64,000 nt of DNA, taken from positions 2,714,344 to 2,778,343 of the forward strand of contig NZ_LT800497.1 in the NCBI RefSeq assembly GCF_900166635.1, given 5' to 3'. Position 1 is the first letter of the stretch. Every line of letters starts with the position of its first letter. The notes under the pieces are model-generated. The model made no database searches. It worked only from the letters and a program-made list of their open reading frames with translations, and was not told the DNA's origin. The stretch is from Oceanobacillus timonensis (GTDB taxonomy: Bacteria > Bacillota > Bacilli > Bacillales > Amphibacillaceae). The position numbers and the translations under genes were made by a program. Below are positions 10,478 through 20,287 of this stretch, one piece after another.

Positions 10478-12286
10478 TTAATCATCATCCATCCTCAAAA
10501 CAGCCATAAACGCTTCTTGAGGGACTTCAACGGCGCCTACCATCTTCATCCGTTTCTTTCCTTCTTTCTGTTTTTCAAGAAGCTTTCTTTTTCGGGAAAT
10601 ATCTCCGCCATAAAGTTTGGCTGTCACATCTTTACGGACTGCTTTGATATTAGACCGCGCTACAATTTTATTGCCGATGGCTGCCTGGATCGGCACTTCA
10701 AATTGCTGTCTTGGGATTAAATTCTTCAGTTTCTCCACAATCTGCTTTCCACGTTCATACGCAAAATCACGGTGGACAACCAGCGACAACGCATCAATCG
10801 ATTCCCCATTAAGCAATATATCCATTTTCACAAGACGAGAAGGTTGATATCCAATTAATTCATAGTCAAAGGACGCATACCCTTTTGTCTGTGATTTTAA
10901 CTGATCAAAGAAATCATAAACAATTTCTGAAAGCGGGATATGATAGATGACGTTAACACGAATATCATCTAAATATTGCATATCTACAAAATTACCGCGT
11001 TTCTTTTGGGCAATTTCCATCACAGCACCGATATAATCATTCGGTACCATTATCGTAGCTTCTACAAACGGCTCGCGTACTTCTTCAATTACTTGCGGAT
11101 CCGGCATTTCTGACGGGTTATCCACAGAAAAAACATCTCCATTTGTCAATTCTACTTCAAAAATAACACTTGGAGCAGTTGTAATTAAACCAATGCCAAA
11201 TTCTCTTTCAATCCGTTCCTGAATAATCTCCATATGAAGTAATCCCAGGAATCCGCAACGGTAACCAAAACCAAGCGCCTGAGAAGTTTCCGGCTCATAC
11301 TGCAGGGAAGAATCATTCAGTTCCAAGCGCTCCAATGCTTCTCTTAAATCATTATAATCATTGGAGTCTACCGGAAAGAGTCCGCAGAATACCATCGGAT
11401 TCAGACGGCGGTAACCGGGCAGTGCTTCATCAGCCGGTCTGTCAGCTAATGTAATGGTATCCCCGACACGGGAATCACCGACATTTTTAATCGACGCTGT
11501 TAAATAGCCGACATCGCCGACAGTCAGTTCTTTTTTAGGAAGCTGTTTCGGGGTAAATACACCTACTTCGTTTACCTCGAATTCTTTGTCTGTAGCCATC
11601 ATTTTAATTTTATCTCCGACTTTAATAGAGCCTTCTTTCACACAGACATAAGCGATAACTCCGCGGTACGTATCATACAGCGAGTCAAAAATTAACGCTC
11701 TTAATGGATCTTCTGCTTCTCCAGGAGGCCCCGGAACGTCTTCTGCTATACGCTCCAGAATTTCTTCAATTCCTATATTCGCTTTTGCAGAAGCTAAAAT
11801 GGCTTCATCACCGTCAATCCCTAATACATCTTCTAATTCTTTTTTAACTTTTTCTGTATCGGCACTTGGCAAATCAATTTTATTAATGACCGGAATAATT
11901 TCTAAATCATTTTCCATTGCTAAATAGACGTTCGCCAATGTCTGTGCTTCAATTCCTTGTGCTGCATCCACTACAAGAATAGCTCCTTCACAGGCAGCCA
12001 GGCTTCTGGATACCTCATATGTGAAGTCGACATGGCCAGGTGTATCAATTAAGTGGAAAATAAATTCTTCTCCGGCTTTGTTTGTATATTTTAATTGCAC
12101 TGCATTCAATTTAATGGTTATACCGCGTTCACGTTCCAAGTCCATGCCATCTAACAGCTGGTCTTTCATTTCACGTTTTGTAACGGTTTCTGTATTTTCA
12201 AGAATTCGATCTGCTAATGTTGACTTTCCATGGTCAATATGGGCAATGATCGAAAAGTTTCTGACGTTTCTTTTTGTATTCGTCAT
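10478..12286 (-). CDS. lepA: Elongation factor 4 (LepA)
   Basis: This is a ribosome-associated translational GTPase that can back-translocate tRNAs and influences ribosome assembly and stress survival. The 602-residue form starts [11 protein letters not shown], with AGGAGTG seven bases upstream. The longer reading adds an unconserved 21-residue leader. GTPase motifs are A-H-I-D-H-G-K-S-T (about 14-22), D-T-P-G-H-V-D-F and N-K-I-D-L-P, followed by EF-G-like domains and the LepA C-terminal domain ([10 protein letters not shown]). It follows the spoIIP-yqxA pair. Confidence 0.97.
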   Translation of the reverse strand: MTNTKRNVRNFSIIAHIDHGKSTLADRILENTETVTKREMKDQLLDGMDLERERGITIKLNAVQLKYTNKAGEEFIFHLIDTPGHVDFTYEVSRSLAACEGAILVVDAAQGIEAQTLANVYLAMENDLEIIPVINKIDLPSADTEKVKKELEDVLGIDGDEAILASAKANIGIEEILERIAEDVPGPPGEAEDPLRALIFDSLYDTYRGVIAYVCVKEGSIKVGDKIKMMATDKEFEVNEVGVFTPKQLPKKELTVGDVGYLTASIKNVGDSRVGDTITLADRPADEALPGYRRLNPMVFCGLFPVDSNDYNDLREALERLELNDSSLQYEPETSQALGFGYRCGFLGLLHMEIIQERIEREFGIGLITTAPSVIFEVELTNGDVFSVDNPSEMPDPQVIEEVREPFVEATIMVPNDYIGAVMEIAQKKRGNFVDMQYLDDIRVNVIYHIPLSEIVYDFFDQLKSQTKGYASFDYELIGYQPSRLVKMDILLNGESIDALSLVVHRDFAYERGKQIVEKLKNLIPRQQFEVPIQAAIGNKIVARSNIKAVRKDVTAKLYGGDISRKRKLLEKQKEGKKRMKMVGAVEVPQEAFMAVLRMDDD

Positions 12287-12339
12287 TTCGCGCACACTCC
12301 TAATTTTTCCTGCACTACCTAAATTTCTTTTCATCTTAA

Positions 12340-12381
12340 AAGGCGTCAATTACTAGCTTTGATTATAGCAATTGATGCCTT
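12340..12381 (-). terminator. Terminator between yqxA and lepA
   Basis: AAGGCGTCAATT pairs with AATTGATGCCTT (one G-T pair) around an 18-base loop. The minus strand continues with TTTT. It separates the sporulation unit spoIIP-yqxA from lepA. Confidence 0.6.
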
Positions 12382-12405
12382 GAGATTCAATGATTAACTT
12401 AGTAA

Positions 12406-12446
12406 AGCGTCGTGTTTTTCCGGAGTGGTCGGCTTAACCTCACAAC
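12406..12446 (+). repeat. Dispersed repeat core, copy 1
   Basis: The 41 bases AGCGTCGTGTTTTTCCGGAG... to CCTCACAAC match the core at 58759-58799 with only a few differences, and match 46431-46471 in reverse. It stands alone here in the yqxA-lepA gap without the longer flanking repeat seen near 58.6 kb, so it looks like a decayed remnant. Confidence 0.6.
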
Positions 12447-12475
12447 ATTACAAAACGTTATTCTTTCTTATTCTT

Positions 12476-12784
12476 TTAAAAAAACAGCTCTCCGATTCCA
12501 TACATAATGGAGACGATTACTTCAAATAATTGCTTAACAATTCCTCCCATCGCAGCAGCCGCACGATTTGTTAAGGAGTAATTTCCTTCTTCAAGTACAT
12601 CTGTTTCCGCAATAATCATCTCTTCTTCATCCTTTGTCTCCACTGGTTCTTCTTCTATCACTTCACTCGTGGGATTGCTGGAGGGAGCAGTTTGTTCAGC
12701 TGTCTCATTCTTCTGCATCCCAAATACCAGTCCGCTAAGAAAAAAGATGACAAGTAACAACAATATAATGATATTTCGCATCAA
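12476..12784 (-). CDS. yqxA: YqxA-like protein (DUF3679 family)
   Basis: A 102-residue single-pass protein encoded just after spoIIP. It has an N-terminal hydrophobic segment (about 4-22, R-N-I-I-I-L-L-L-L-V-I-F-F-L-S-G), then an acidic spacer of about 45 residues and a more hydrophobic C-terminus. Position (spoIIP-yqxA-lepA), size and architecture match B. subtilis YqxA, which has no established function. Coupling to spoIIP suggests it is made in the sporangium. The assignment rests more on synteny than on sequence identity. Confidence 0.75.
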   Translation of the reverse strand: MMRNIIILLLLVIFFLSGLVFGMQKNETAEQTAPSSNPTSEVIEEEPVETKDEEEMIIAETDVLEEGNYSLTNRAAAAMGGIVKQLFEVIVSIMYGIGELFF

Positions 12785-12793
12785 AACTTCCCC

Positions 12794-13990
12794 CTATTCA
12801 TCAGACTGTACTGCTTCAGCATCCCAATAATAATCGCTGAACACTTCCCCTAACACATCCGCGGAACGATTCAGTTCTTCCATGGTATTATCGACACCGC
12901 CAAACTCAATCAGTAATGCATTGCCTTCCACATCCTGATTATATACGCCATTTCCACTGGAACCATCTTTCTGAAACACGCCTCGGCTTAACCCTGGATA
13001 TTCTTCTTCAAGCAATCCATGTAATTCTGTTGCAACTTTTAGGTTCTTTTCATAATCCGGATGTCCCGTACCAATAACAAATAGAATTTTTGCATATTCT
13101 TCTCCATCAATGGTTTGTGTTGTCTTGTCTTTCCTTAGAGAATCCCTATGAAGATCAAACACATATTGAATTTCCTGATTACCTGCTACTGCTTCCGTAA
13201 CAATATCGCGAGAGACTTCATAAGATTGATGGTATCCCATTCCCCGCTCATCCAAAAGGGCACCAAAATCCGTATCATCTACTTGTGTACCAATTCCCTG
13301 CCTTTCAAGTTCAGCCGCTAAGCGATCACTGACTTTTGTTATATTAATTTCTCCGTGCATGGCCCCGTCAGGATCTGTTTCATTCGGCAAATGCGGTAAA
13401 AAAGACTCTCTATTGTGCGTATTATAGATAAATACAACATCTCGGTCACCGGTTGTCTGTTCATTTTCAATTTCTTCTTCCGGCTCTTCAGACTCTTCTG
13501 TTTCCTCTGTTTCCTCTGTCTCCTCGGTTTCATCCTCTTCTGTCAGTACCGCTTCTCTCTCTCGTAACACTTCTTCTAAAGGCGGATTCGATTCTATTGG
13601 AAAATGAGTAAAATCATTATCGCTTGCCATTAATAATTGATTATCATATATTGAAAAACCCGGAATTTCATTGCCAAACAACGTTCTGGGATCAGTTGGT
13701 GTCACATTCGATGTCAGCTCAAAGAATACATCAGACATTTTTGGTATTTCTGCTTCCCCTTCAGGAAAACTTTGTTTATATGCCCGGTTTTCCATTGTAA
13801 TTAAATGATAAAAAACTGTACTGTCCATTTCTTTTGTCCAACTGTTAAGCATATCGGATGAAAATCGATAAGCAGGCTGTACTGCTGTTAATATACTGAT
13901 TAATAGAAATATACCCACAAAACATATCATATAAAGGCCGCTTCGCCGAGAAAAGGTCTGTACCATTTTACTCCAGTTATTTCGCTTCAT
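12794..13990 (-). CDS. spoIIP: Stage II sporulation protein P (SpoIIP)
   Basis: SpoIIP is the membrane-anchored amidase/endopeptidase that works with SpoIID and SpoIIM to remove septal peptidoglycan and drive engulfment. There is one N-terminal transmembrane segment (about 22-40). A variable region follows that includes a striking run of E-E-T-E repeats (about 150-180), then the amidase domain with V-F-I-Y-N-T-H-N-R-E-S-F, F-D-L-H-R-D-S-L and L-I-E-F-G-G-V-D-N-T, the usual zinc and catalytic positions. The ATG at 13988-13990 gives 398 residues. AAAGGTGG is about 14 bases away, rather far, and the GTG six codons upstream is the alternative. Expected control is mother-cell sigma-E. Confidence 0.93.
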   Translation of the reverse strand: MKRNNWSKMVQTFSRRSGLYMICFVGIFLLISILTAVQPAYRFSSDMLNSWTKEMDSTVFYHLITMENRAYKQSFPEGEAEIPKMSDVFFELTSNVTPTDPRTLFGNEIPGFSIYDNQLLMASDNDFTHFPIESNPPLEEVLREREAVLTEEDETEETEETEETEESEEPEEEIENEQTTGDRDVVFIYNTHNRESFLPHLPNETDPDGAMHGEINITKVSDRLAAELERQGIGTQVDDTDFGALLDERGMGYHQSYEVSRDIVTEAVAGNQEIQYVFDLHRDSLRKDKTTQTIDGEEYAKILFVIGTGHPDYEKNLKVATELHGLLEEEYPGLSRGVFQKDGSSGNGVYNQDVEGNALLIEFGGVDNTMEELNRSADVLGEVFSDYYWDAEAVQSDE

Positions 13991-14111
13991 AAAAATACAC
14001 GATCCCACCTTTCTCTAATCACTCTATAGTTCAACCTATGAGTGAAGTAGAGAAAATAGAACCGTGTAAAACGAAAAAAATAGACTTGATAGAGGAAGTG
14101 GAGAAACGTAT

Positions 14112-15212
14112 TTACCTCGAATAACTTGAAAAATTATCAATTGTTACCGCTTCATGTAAAGCTGCATTTAAACCATTTGCTATTACTTCGGCCATATCAA
14201 GCATAAAACCATCGACTTCTTTCGGGGTGACCATTAAATTATGACCAATCGGCGTCAACACTTCCATAATCAACTGTCTCTTTTCTTCCTCTGACAGGCC
14301 GCCTATCATACCAAATAACTTTTCCCGCTGCGCTTTCTCCGGCAAATCTTCCTCAGTTAATTGTTTCGATCCAAAATTCATCCCGGCAGGCGTTAGCGAT
14401 TTGGACGGGTCATCTTTTTCTTTCCATTCTCTTCCAAAATGTTTCAATACATAATCGATGGTATCACTTGTAATGGTTACAGCATCTACCACTGTTGGTA
14501 CACCAATAGCAATCACCGGGATGCCCAGCGTCTGTTCACTTATTTCCTTGCGCTTATTGCCGACCCCGGAACCTGGATGAATACCTGTATCAGATAATTG
14601 GATTGTTTCATTGACTCTGCTGATGGATCTCGATGCAAGCGCATCAATAGCGATAACCATATCAGGCTGATACTTTTCTACAATACCAAAAATAAAATCA
14701 CTGGTTTCAATTCCTGTTACCCCCATTACCCCCGGTGACATAGCGGCCACTTCGGCATAACCTTCTGCGACTGATTCCGGCTGCAGACGAAATAGATGAC
14801 TGGTCACCAGCACTTTCTCCACGGTCATCGGCCCTAACGCATCAGGGGTTACATTCCAATTTCCTAAACCAACAATCAAGCATGATGCTTTATCTGGTAA
14901 ATCTTGTTTTCTGATTAAATCTTCCAGCTCTTTTGCCAGTATTTTTGCTGCCTGATGCTGTTTCTCTGTATCTTGTTTTTTGACACCATCCGCATGAATG
15001 GTGACATAGTTACCCGGCTTCTTTCCGATTTGTTCAGCACCTTTATCATCAATTGTCACATACGAAATTTGTATACCCTTTGTCGTCGTTTCTTTATATG
15101 TGACCCCTGTGATATCTTGCTTTTCTTGATTCTCCTGCTTTTCCGTATACATGTCTTTTGCTTCCACTGCTAAATCCGTTCTTACCTGGAACTGATTCTC
15201 TGCATTTTCCAT
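14112..15212 (-). CDS. gpr: Germination protease Gpr
   Basis: Gpr is the aspartate-type endopeptidase that degrades small acid-soluble spore proteins at germination. It is made as a zymogen in the forespore. The 366 residues are close to the B. subtilis length. The N-terminus R-T-D-L-A-V-E-A includes the propeptide region with a cleavage-like site. The core carries [19 protein letters not shown] and G-S-G-V-G-N-K-R, conserved in this family. It lies upstream of spoIIP and is divergent from rpsT. Forespore sigma-F/sigma-G control is expected, but I could not place a convincing promoter. Confidence 0.96.
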   Translation of the reverse strand: MENAENQFQVRTDLAVEAKDMYTEKQENQEKQDITGVTYKETTTKGIQISYVTIDDKGAEQIGKKPGNYVTIHADGVKKQDTEKQHQAAKILAKELEDLIRKQDLPDKASCLIVGLGNWNVTPDALGPMTVEKVLVTSHLFRLQPESVAEGYAEVAAMSPGVMGVTGIETSDFIFGIVEKYQPDMVIAIDALASRSISRVNETIQLSDTGIHPGSGVGNKRKEISEQTLGIPVIAIGVPTVVDAVTITSDTIDYVLKHFGREWKEKDDPSKSLTPAGMNFGSKQLTEEDLPEKAQREKLFGMIGGLSEEEKRQLIMEVLTPIGHNLMVTPKEVDGFMLDMAEVIANGLNAALHEAVTIDNFSSYSR

Positions 15213-15365
15213 CCCATCACACCCCTTTTTTCAATACAAATATCGGCTGTCTGCATACAAGTTCTTCACAAAAATAATGCTTGCTTTACTCGCATCATGA
15301 AACATACTTAGCATGTGCTGCTTTTATTTTTTTCATACCAATTTTCAGGTGAAGCAATAATACTA

Positions 15366-15394
15366 TTGAAAAGATGGGACAGCTTTGGTAAAAT
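15366..15394 (+). promoter_or_regulatory. Sigma-A promoter of rpsT
   Basis: TTGAAA and TAAAAT are separated by exactly 17 bases, and lie about 90 bases before the rpsT start. No other good promoter is visible in the 15213-15486 gap. Confidence 0.7.
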
Positions 15395-15486
15395 ACATCT
15401 TGTCGTACGGATAAAACAGACAACAGATGAAACCATCATAAAACATGTTTTTTTAGAATCGTACACTTTTTAGGAGGTGAATAAAC

Positions 15487-15744
15487 ATGGCAAATATTAA
15501 ATCTGCAGTAAAACGCGTAGAAGTTAACCAAAAGAAACGAGCTAATAACAACGCTAAACTTTCTGCTATGCGCACAGAGATCAAACGTGTGGATAAACTT
15601 GTAGAAGCAAACGACATTGAAAATGCAAAAATTGTTTTCCAATCTGCTAATAAGTTGATTGATAAAGCAGCACAAAAAGGTGTTATCCACCAAAATAACG
15701 CTAATCGTCAAAAGGCTCGTTTAGCTAAAAAAATAAACGCATAA
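15487..15744 (+). CDS. rpsT: 30S ribosomal protein S20
   Basis: S20 binds 16S rRNA at the base of the 30S subunit and helps its assembly. The 85-residue, lysine-rich, all-helical protein begins MANIKSAVKRVEVNQKKR, typical of S20, and ends with A-N-R-Q-K-A-R-L-A-K-K. TAGGAGGTG precedes the ATG. It is the only plus-strand gene among minus-strand genes here apart from yqzM, as in B. subtilis, where it also sits between gpr and holA. It is followed by its own terminator. Confidence 0.98.
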   Translation: MANIKSAVKRVEVNQKKRANNNAKLSAMRTEIKRVDKLVEANDIENAKIVFQSANKLIDKAAQKGVIHQNNANRQKARLAKKINA

Positions 15745-15758
15745 GTATATTAATAAAT

Positions 15759-15810
15759 AAAGGTGAAGTAAGTATGGAAAAACAACCGTAGATACTTCAC
15801 CTTTTTTATT
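15759..15810. terminator. Terminator between rpsT and holA
   Basis: A 12-base stem (AAAGGTGAAGTA with TACTTCACCTTT) encloses a 22-base loop and is followed by TTT on the plus strand. The two genes are convergent, so it can stop both. Confidence 0.8.
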
Positions 15811-15839
15811 CCTCATTTTTACTACATACGCAATGAGTC

Positions 15840-16844
15840 CTACACCAAGTCCATTAACAGCAGCTCAAAAGCTAACCCTTTTTCCATCAGCCCCTGTTTC
15901 ATTTTTGCATCCGTTTCTGCAAGCTGACAAAGGATATAAGCCAGACGTTCTTCAGTTAATTTCGCTTCCCTTGCCATTGCTACCTTAATCACATATGGGT
16001 GCGCACCAATATTCTTCTGAATTTGAAATTGCGAATAGCCCTTCTTTTTCAGCTGCTTCACTCTTAAAATCATTCGAAATTGATAAGCAAGCAAACCAAT
16101 CATTGCAATTGGATCTTCATTCATTTTTTCCAAATCCTTATAAATTTCAATCGCTTCCTGAATACTCCCTTTCATAACAGCATCCACAAGTGCGATAGAG
16201 GTTGTAGTCGGTGTGTGTGATACCAGCTGCCGCGCAACTTCTTTTGTAACAACGCCATTTTCGCCAACATAAAGCGCCAGCTTCCCAATTTCACTTTGCA
16301 AGAGCTGGATATTACTCGATACTTCTGCCTCTAATATCTCCATTGCCTCTCGATCGATATCTATTCCGTATGACTTCATCAGGCTTTGAATCCATGTTTT
16401 TGCATCTTTTTCCTGCACTGCCTGGCAATCCACAGCATATGTCTGCTTTTTTAATTGTTTGGTTACTTTTTTACGTTCATCTAATTTCTCATATGGTGCT
16501 ATGATCAGTAAAATAGAATATTCCGGCGGGTTTTGCAGGTATTCCTGTAAGTATGCTATATCATGTTCAAATGGCGTTTTATCCGGTTTTGTTTTTACAA
16601 AAGATGCATTACTTGCAATTATTAACTTACGATCGCCAAAAAAAGGAAATGTCTCTGCATCTGCTAACACATCTTGAACAGGTGTCTCTTCCAAATCATA
16701 TAGGGACAAATTCGTCTTGTCCCCCTCTAAAACCGTATTTACCAGGCGCTTTTTTAATTGTTCCAGAAAAAAAGACTCTGTCCCGAAAGCAAAGTAAACA
16801 GGCTGGATTTGATTGCTTTTAATTTTTGTAATTTGATCCATCAT
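15840..16844 (-). CDS. holA: DNA polymerase III subunit delta
   Basis: This is the wrench subunit of the clamp loader, which opens the beta sliding clamp for DNA polymerase III. The protein has 334 residues. Family features seen are P-V-Y-F-A-F-G-T-E-S-F-F-L-E near residues 15-28, the D-A-E-T-F-P-F-F-G-D-R-K-L-I segment near 60-75 and the helical C-terminal collar domain ending in G-L-A-F-E-L-L-L. It corresponds to B. subtilis yqeN. It is convergent with rpsT, with a 330-base spacer to yqzM. Confidence 0.93.
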   Translation of the reverse strand: MMDQITKIKSNQIQPVYFAFGTESFFLEQLKKRLVNTVLEGDKTNLSLYDLEETPVQDVLADAETFPFFGDRKLIIASNASFVKTKPDKTPFEHDIAYLQEYLQNPPEYSILLIIAPYEKLDERKKVTKQLKKQTYAVDCQAVQEKDAKTWIQSLMKSYGIDIDREAMEILEAEVSSNIQLLQSEIGKLALYVGENGVVTKEVARQLVSHTPTTTSIALVDAVMKGSIQEAIEIYKDLEKMNEDPIAMIGLLAYQFRMILRVKQLKKKGYSQFQIQKNIGAHPYVIKVAMAREAKLTEERLAYILCQLAETDAKMKQGLMEKGLAFELLLMDLV

Positions 16845-17176
16845 GAATATGTCGCTTCCTATCCTCTCAAAATTTCATCTCTTTTTATCCTATACGGAAG
16901 CAGACATAAACGCAAGAACAAAAATAAAGGAAGAAACGCCATACTTTTACGTTTCTCCCTTATAAAGCATCTATAATAAACGTCTTAAAATAAGCCCTAG
17001 AAACAAATTTTAAGAACGATATTTGCCTATATATAATTTGTGCTTCCTGGCAAAAAGTATAGATGACAACTGTTGCTAAAAATGGCTGTATTCCTTATGA
17101 AAGAAACGCATAAAGAGTGTAGATTTTTTGATATGGATGATTTATACTATAGTTGTGAGTATAGGAGGGGTATATC
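16845..17176. other. Intergenic region holA-yqzM
   Basis: These 332 AT-rich bases hold no gene. They carry a hairpin at about 16925-16963 (AAGGAAGAAACG with CGTTTCTCCCTT), T-rich on the minus strand side, which could end minus-strand transcription before holA, and the promoters for holA and yqzM. No consensus promoter with correct spacing could be fixed. Confidence 0.5.
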
Positions 17177-17311
17177 TTGAACGAATTCGAAAAAGATCCG
17201 CAGTACAAAGGCAGCGATGTTGTAGACTCCATTAAAGGATTTACCTTTTCATTTCTCTTTTTCTTTATCATTTTTGCAATTGGCGTTGCCATCAGCGTAA
17301 TCGGCCGATAA
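17177..17311 (+). CDS. yqzM: YqzM-like small membrane protein
   Basis: A 44-residue reading frame starts at TTG with AGGAGGGG six bases upstream. The product, beginning M-N-E-F-E-K-D-P-Q, has a charged N-terminus of about 24 residues and one transmembrane segment (F-S-F-L-F-F-F-I-I-F-A-I-G-V-A). Position between comEC and holA on the opposite strand, length and the MNEFEK start match B. subtilis YqzM, whose function is unknown. The perfect ribosome site and following hairpin support a real gene. Confidence 0.8.
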   Translation: MNEFEKDPQYKGSDVVDSIKGFTFSFLFFFIIFAIGVAISVIGR

Positions 17312-17313
17312 TA

Positions 17314-17364
17314 AAAGAGATAAAAGGTCAAAAAGGAAGGGATTACATCTCTTCTTTTTTTGTT
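17314..17364 (+). terminator. Terminator after yqzM
   Basis: AAGAGAT and ATCTCTT arms are followed by CTTTTTTTG on the plus strand. The stem is short with a long loop, so it is moderate evidence. It also lies between the convergent yqzM and comEC. Confidence 0.5.
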
Positions 17365-17392
17365 TTCAAAAGAAGTACGTTCTCATTCTAGG

Positions 17393-19687
17393 TTATGGTA
17401 AAAACGTTGAAAATGTTCCTCCGCCATCTTTCGTATAATAAAATTGAATCGCACCTTGTTGATCTGTTCGGTACACTTGTACTTGATTGGCTTCCAGTAT
17501 TTCCAGCACTTCTTCGTTGGGGTGATGATAGTGGTTATTTCTCCCTACAGAAATCAGACCTGCACGCGGCTTGACAGCATCGATAAACACTTCACTTGTC
17601 GATGTGTTACTGCCATGGTGAGCAACCTTTAAAATATCGACTTGCAATCCCGGATAGTTACGTATAATCTGCTCTTCTATTTCCTTGCTAATATCCCCTG
17701 TAAACAGCCAATTCAGCCCCAGATTTGTATACAAAACCACCGAATTATCGTTTGGATTTCCTTTATCTGCATCAGGTGCCAATACTTGAAAAGTCATCAC
17801 ATCATTAAAATGCAGGGTATCTCCTGCTTGTGCGTAAGTCATATTTAAATCAGGTTGTATCTGCTGAAATTCTTCTAATAAAGCCCGATCAAAATAAGGG
17901 CTTACGATTAATTCTTTGACGTGAACCTCTTCTAAAATATAACGGATACTTCCAAAATGATCGATATCGTCATGTGACACAATAATCGCATCCAGCTCTT
18001 TTATCCCGCGCTGATGAAAATAAGCACGGATAATATTCTTATATACGCCTCTCGTCGGTTCCATATCTTCAAAATGAAAAGCAGATCCTGCATCAATCAT
18101 AACCACAGCTTCTCTTTTTTCGGATTCCACCAAAATAGCGTCTCCCTGCCCCATATCAAACATCGTTATAATACCTTCTTCCTGAAAATACGGCTTACTT
18201 GCAGTTATTAAAATCGGAAGTATAAAAATAATCCCTGCCAGCCATGCTAATTTCTCCTGTCTATGTTCCACAAATTTCATAAATAAGAAAAAACAAACGA
18301 AATAAACAACCACCCCGAAGACGGGCAACTGGTCTAAATAGATTGGTGAAGGAAAGGTCTCATCAATCCATTCCATAAATAGCAGTGCTCTCGAATGAAT
18401 GAAAAGAAAGCTATCATCAAAAATGGCTAAAATAGAAGCAGGCAAAAAATGAATCATTGTAAAGATATACAAAAGTGGAATGACAAAGAAAGTAAAGTAA
18501 GGAATAACTACTACATTCATAAAAATCGATAGCGGATGGAAGATGTTAAAATAATAAATCTGCAGCGGAAGAATGGCCATTTGTGCAATAAAACTTATTT
18601 GAAAAACTTTCCATACTGGTGATTTTGACCGGCTAATCCACTCTTGTGATAATAGGATGGCAAAGGTCACAGCAAATGAGAATTGAAAACCGACTTGATA
18701 AATCATATAAGGATCCCAAAGGATAAATACCATAAAAACAATACATAATAGATCAGAATAAGGGAGTTTCCATTGCAGTTTTTGAAAAACGAGGAGGACT
18801 GCCATCATCAAAGCAGCGCGGAGAACAGGCGGATTAGCACCGGCCAATATGGCATACACGGGAAGAAAGAAAATAAGCAACAGCTGTGTTTTCTCTTTCG
18901 TCATGATATTACCTTTGACTAAAATCAAATATAAAAAAGCAATAACCAGTATCACATGGGTACCGGAGATGGCGATAATATGTGATAATCCAAATCGCTG
19001 GAATAATTCTGTTACGGATTCTTCCATAGCTGAGGTATCTCCAAATACAATGGCATGAATCCATGGCGATGTATCATCACTCCAAGCGGTTTCCATCTGA
19101 TTCAGCAAATTTGTCCGTAGTTTATACAGAGAAGGCAGCACGCCTTTTTCTGTGACACATTGTATTTGATTAAAATCTTCTAACACAGCCTGGTGGGTAA
19201 TTTGGTTTTTAAGTAAAAATTGACGGAAATCGAACTGGGCGGGGTTTGTACTGGAAGGCGGTATTTCAATACTTTGCTGGATCGTACACTTGGAGCCATG
19301 AAACAGGGAATGGTTGAGAGGTATCTCTCGAACATTCTCATCTTTTTCAGGAAAATACGTAACGAGGAGTTTGGAGGAATTATCGGATGGAAGAAGCGTG
19401 AATTGGATTTGTTCCGAACTGATTTTCACTTCACCTTCAATCTCTCCGCTAATTTCTGCTTCTACTGCATGTTCCTCAAATGCTGTCTGGGGAACTTTTG
19501 GAATAATATAGATAAATGTGATGAAACTGAGCAGTGTCATCAGCCAGACCGCAATATTCATTTTTTTCAGAAACTTAAGCCACAGGAACCATAAGATAAA
19601 AAGAAGGAACAGCCATTTCATATCCAACAGATGATATAAAATGGCTAATACAGATGCAATAGCAGGAAAATGCCAGTATCCTCTCAC
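17393..19687 (-). CDS. comEC: DNA uptake channel ComEC
   Basis: ComEC is the polytopic membrane protein through which single-stranded DNA enters during transformation. The 764-residue protein has N-terminal membrane helices, an OB-like external domain (about 60-180) and a competence domain with about ten helices, including G-L-S-H-I-I-A-I-S-G-T-H near 230. The C-terminal metallo-beta-lactamase domain has I-V-S-H-D-D-I-D-H-F-G-S, G-D-I-S and V-A-H-H-G-S-N-T-S, consistent with the proposed strand-degrading nuclease. Its start overlaps the comEB stop by four bases (ATGA), implying translational coupling. The gene is intact, so the uptake machinery may work. Confidence 0.95.
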   Translation of the reverse strand: MRGYWHFPAIASVLAILYHLLDMKWLFLLFILWFLWLKFLKKMNIAVWLMTLLSFITFIYIIPKVPQTAFEEHAVEAEISGEIEGEVKISSEQIQFTLLPSDNSSKLLVTYFPEKDENVREIPLNHSLFHGSKCTIQQSIEIPPSSTNPAQFDFRQFLLKNQITHQAVLEDFNQIQCVTEKGVLPSLYKLRTNLLNQMETAWSDDTSPWIHAIVFGDTSAMEESVTELFQRFGLSHIIAISGTHVILVIAFLYLILVKGNIMTKEKTQLLLIFFLPVYAILAGANPPVLRAALMMAVLLVFQKLQWKLPYSDLLCIVFMVFILWDPYMIYQVGFQFSFAVTFAILLSQEWISRSKSPVWKVFQISFIAQMAILPLQIYYFNIFHPLSIFMNVVVIPYFTFFVIPLLYIFTMIHFLPASILAIFDDSFLFIHSRALLFMEWIDETFPSPIYLDQLPVFGVVVYFVCFFLFMKFVEHRQEKLAWLAGIIFILPILITASKPYFQEEGIITMFDMGQGDAILVESEKREAVVMIDAGSAFHFEDMEPTRGVYKNIIRAYFHQRGIKELDAIIVSHDDIDHFGSIRYILEEVHVKELIVSPYFDRALLEEFQQIQPDLNMTYAQAGDTLHFNDVMTFQVLAPDADKGNPNDNSVVLYTNLGLNWLFTGDISKEIEEQIIRNYPGLQVDILKVAHHGSNTSTSEVFIDAVKPRAGLISVGRNNHYHHPNEEVLEILEANQVQVYRTDQQGAIQFYYTKDGGGTFSTFLP

Positions 19688-20262
19688 TGTTTGTTCTCTT
19701 CATTAAAGAATAATCGCGTTGCATCTGCTTTTATTTTCTCCCTTTCATCAGGAGATAAATTTGCGGTTTCCAACTTTTCCATAAGTTCCTGGACAAACGC
19801 ATTCTTTTCCTCAAACTTCGTATCAACCACAGCATCAACCAATGGCACCTTTTGTGTACGTACCCCGGCTTGTTCAAATAACTCCACAGCATAAGGATGA
19901 TTCTTATAATCTTCTGCGTAATATAAATTTTTGATACCGCTTTGCACAAGCTGTTTGGAGCATTGCAGACAAGGAAAATGCGTAACATAAATATCTGCGC
20001 CTTCTGTTGGCACACCAAATTTAGCACATTGAAGCAGTGCATTTGCTTCTGCATGTACCGTTCGCACACAATGCCCATCAATGACATAACATCCCTCATC
20101 GATACAATGCACATCCCCGGAAACACTTCCATTATAACCGCCGGCAATAATACGTTTATCGCGGACGATTGTTGCACCAACCATTAAGCGTGTACATGTA
20201 CTACGCAAAGCTAAAAGATGACTTTGCGCCATAAAATACTGATTCCAAGCAATTCTCTCCAT
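19684..20262 (-). CDS. comEB: ComE operon protein 2, dCMP deaminase family
   Basis: This zinc-dependent cytidine/deoxycytidylate deaminase has 192 residues. It starts MERIAWNQYFM, with AGAGGTAATTAGC just before the ATG. The longer reading frame runs through comEA and is not credible. Zinc ligands and catalytic Glu are visible in T-V-H-A-E-A-N-A-L-L and P-C-L-Q-C-S-K-Q-L. In B. subtilis, ComEB is not needed for DNA transport as an enzyme but belongs to the competence operon. It lies between comEA and comEC with tight spacing. Confidence 0.94.
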   Translation of the reverse strand: MERIAWNQYFMAQSHLLALRSTCTRLMVGATIVRDKRIIAGGYNGSVSGDVHCIDEGCYVIDGHCVRTVHAEANALLQCAKFGVPTEGADIYVTHFPCLQCSKQLVQSGIKNLYYAEDYKNHPYAVELFEQAGVRTQKVPLVDAVVDTKFEEKNAFVQELMEKLETANLSPDEREKIKADATRLFFNEENKQ

Positions 20263-20287
20263 GCTAATTACCTCTTTCTCTTTTTTT